NCBI GenBank assembly: GCA_027859055.1 | Contig: JAQIBO010000271.1 | Span: forward strand, 1-5,944 | Origin: Spirochaeta sp. | GTDB lineage: Bacteria; Spirochaetota; Spirochaetia; DSM-27196; Alkalispirochaetaceae | DNA length: 5,944 nucleotides | Direction of reading: 5' to 3' | Made by a program: the position numbers and the translations under genes | Notes under the pieces: generated by a model | Seen by the model: the letters and a program-made list of their open reading frames with translations, nothing else | What the model was told of the DNA's origin: nothing | The model's database searches: none | Part shown: in pieces, positions 5,267 through 5,944 of the stretch | Layout of the letters: each line of letters starts with the position of its first letter | Numbering within the stretch: the stretch's first letter is position 1

Positions 5267-5944
5267 AACGAAACGACAATCGAACCTTGACGCCGAAACT
5301 GAGGTTTCCGGAGTTTCGGGATGAGCCGGGGTGGGTGGCGCGGAAGATAGGTGAACTCGCGGTGGTAAAAGCTTCGGGCGATCTTGATACGGCACTCTTC
5401 TCAAACCTTCGATCTGCCACTCATCAGTATCCGGTTTATTCCAACGCGATCGAGAACGAGGGACTATACGGCTACTACACCGTGCCACAATACAACAGGC
5501 ACAGCGTCACAATAACAGCCAGGGGCACGTTGGGCGTCGCTTTGCTGAGAGACCACCAGTTCATGGGAATTGGTCGCCTCATTGTCGTTAGTGACCTTCT
5601 CAACCTGGATAGGTTCTTTCTCAAAGAGTGCTGGAACCATCTGGCGGTTGTTCCTGGCGAAGTCACAAGTATACCGCAACTAACGGCAGTCGCTGTCCGC
5701 GATACTGTCCTTCCGATACCCAGCCCCCCCGAGCAACAAAAGATTGCCGAGTGCCTGAGTTCCCTGGACAGGTTGATCGCCGCCGAAGGCCGGAAACTGG
5801 TGACCCTCCGCGACCATAAGCGCGGCCTCATGCAGCAACTCTTTCCCCAACCCGGGGAAACCCAGCCCCGGCTGCGGTTCCCGAAGTTTCGGGATAAGGG
5901 AGAGTGGATCAAGCAAAGAGTTGCAGATTTACTAATAAAAGTAT
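5263..5944 (+). CDS. hsdS: Type I specificity subunit HsdS, 3' end beyond the window
   Basis: The frame opens at the ATG of an ATGA overlap with dinD and stays open for 227 codons to the window edge. HsdS recognises the two halves of the target site and joins HsdM and HsdR. The N-terminal PKLRFPEFRDEPGW (residues 11-24) is typical for the family. The first target-recognition domain follows, with YPVYSNAIENEGLYGYY (56-72), TITARGTLG (83-91) and a GIGRLIVV strand (102-109). The central conserved helix starts at PSPPEQQKIAECLSSLDRLI (153-172) and runs to KRGLMQQLFP (186-195). PRLRFPKFRDKGEW (202-215) then repeats the N-terminal motif and opens the second half, as expected of a two-domain HsdS. 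No strong Shine-Dalgarno precedes it, which fits translational coupling. About the last 30 bases seen are notably AT-rich, possibly the edge of an exchanged second recognition domain. Confidence 0.92.
   Translation, partial: MKRNDNRTLTPKLRFPEFRDEPGWVARKIGELAVVKASGDLDTALFSNLRSATHQYPVYSNAIENEGLYGYYTVPQYNRHSVTITARGTLGVALLRDHQFMGIGRLIVVSDLLNLDRFFLKECWNHLAVVPGEVTSIPQLTAVAVRDTVLPIPSPPEQQKIAECLSSLDRLIAAEGRKLVTLRDHKRGLMQQLFPQPGETQPRLRFPKFRDKGEWIKQRVADLLIKV
5287..5907 (+). repeat. Two-copy half-subunit motif repeat in hsdS (5287-5334 and 5860-5907)
   Basis: Both copies encode P-x-L-R-F-P-x-F-R-D followed by G and W, and share TTTCGGGAT at DNA level. They mark the start of each half of the specificity subunit. 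Repeats of this kind are known substrates for domain exchange in hsdS genes; here only one gene is visible, so exchange is possible but not shown. Confidence 0.7.

Noticed and set aside
5475..5912. 145-codon minus-strand frame at the right end
   Set aside because: It lies opposite the open hsdS frame, which has recognisable conserved motifs and translational coupling to dinD; this is a shadow.

Overview
This is a bacterial accessory (defence-type) region: a type I restriction-modification locus on the + strand (about 1343 to the right edge), preceded by a smaller region of toxin-antitoxin-like genes and gene fragments (about 1-1226). The R-M genes are GC-rich with GC-biased third codon positions; the left ~930 bases look more AT-rich by eye. 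Nothing fixes the phylum. Shine-Dalgarno sites and ATGA overlaps are of ordinary bacterial type.

Left part. A leftward gene may start at 28 with a good Shine-Dalgarno; its start and ribosome site sit inside a long inverted repeat (23-74). After a ~220-base intergenic stretch, a strong AGGAGGT introduces a small ribbon-helix-helix-like antitoxin (297-466, +) whose frame is broken by one missing base in an A run at 389-393. One base past its restored stop, two minus-strand genes end the other way: a small antitoxin-like protein (680-468) and a BrnT-family RNase toxin (930-661) whose first residues do not match the family. Upstream of these on the same strand is a fragment (1226-927) that looks like the C-terminal end of a different HsdR, probably the remains of an older restriction locus.

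Right part. hsdR (1343-4114) encodes an EcoR124I-like restriction/translocation subunit with nuclease and helicase motifs intact. It is interrupted by an in-frame TAG at 4112-4114; the very next codon continues the family's C-terminal domain to 4402, so the undisturbed product would be about 1019 residues. Then come dinD (4421-5266) and, overlapping it by ATGA, hsdS (5263 to beyond the window), the DNA-specificity subunit. No hsdM is present in the window; it may lie to the right. HsdR would cleave and translocate DNA, HsdS would choose the site with HsdM, and DinD is an SOS/RecA-related protein often found as a passenger in such loci.

The most notable point is the amber-split HsdR with a possible reinitiation site. 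Next are the frameshifted antitoxin, the opposing HsdR remnant and the start-masking hairpin at the left edge.
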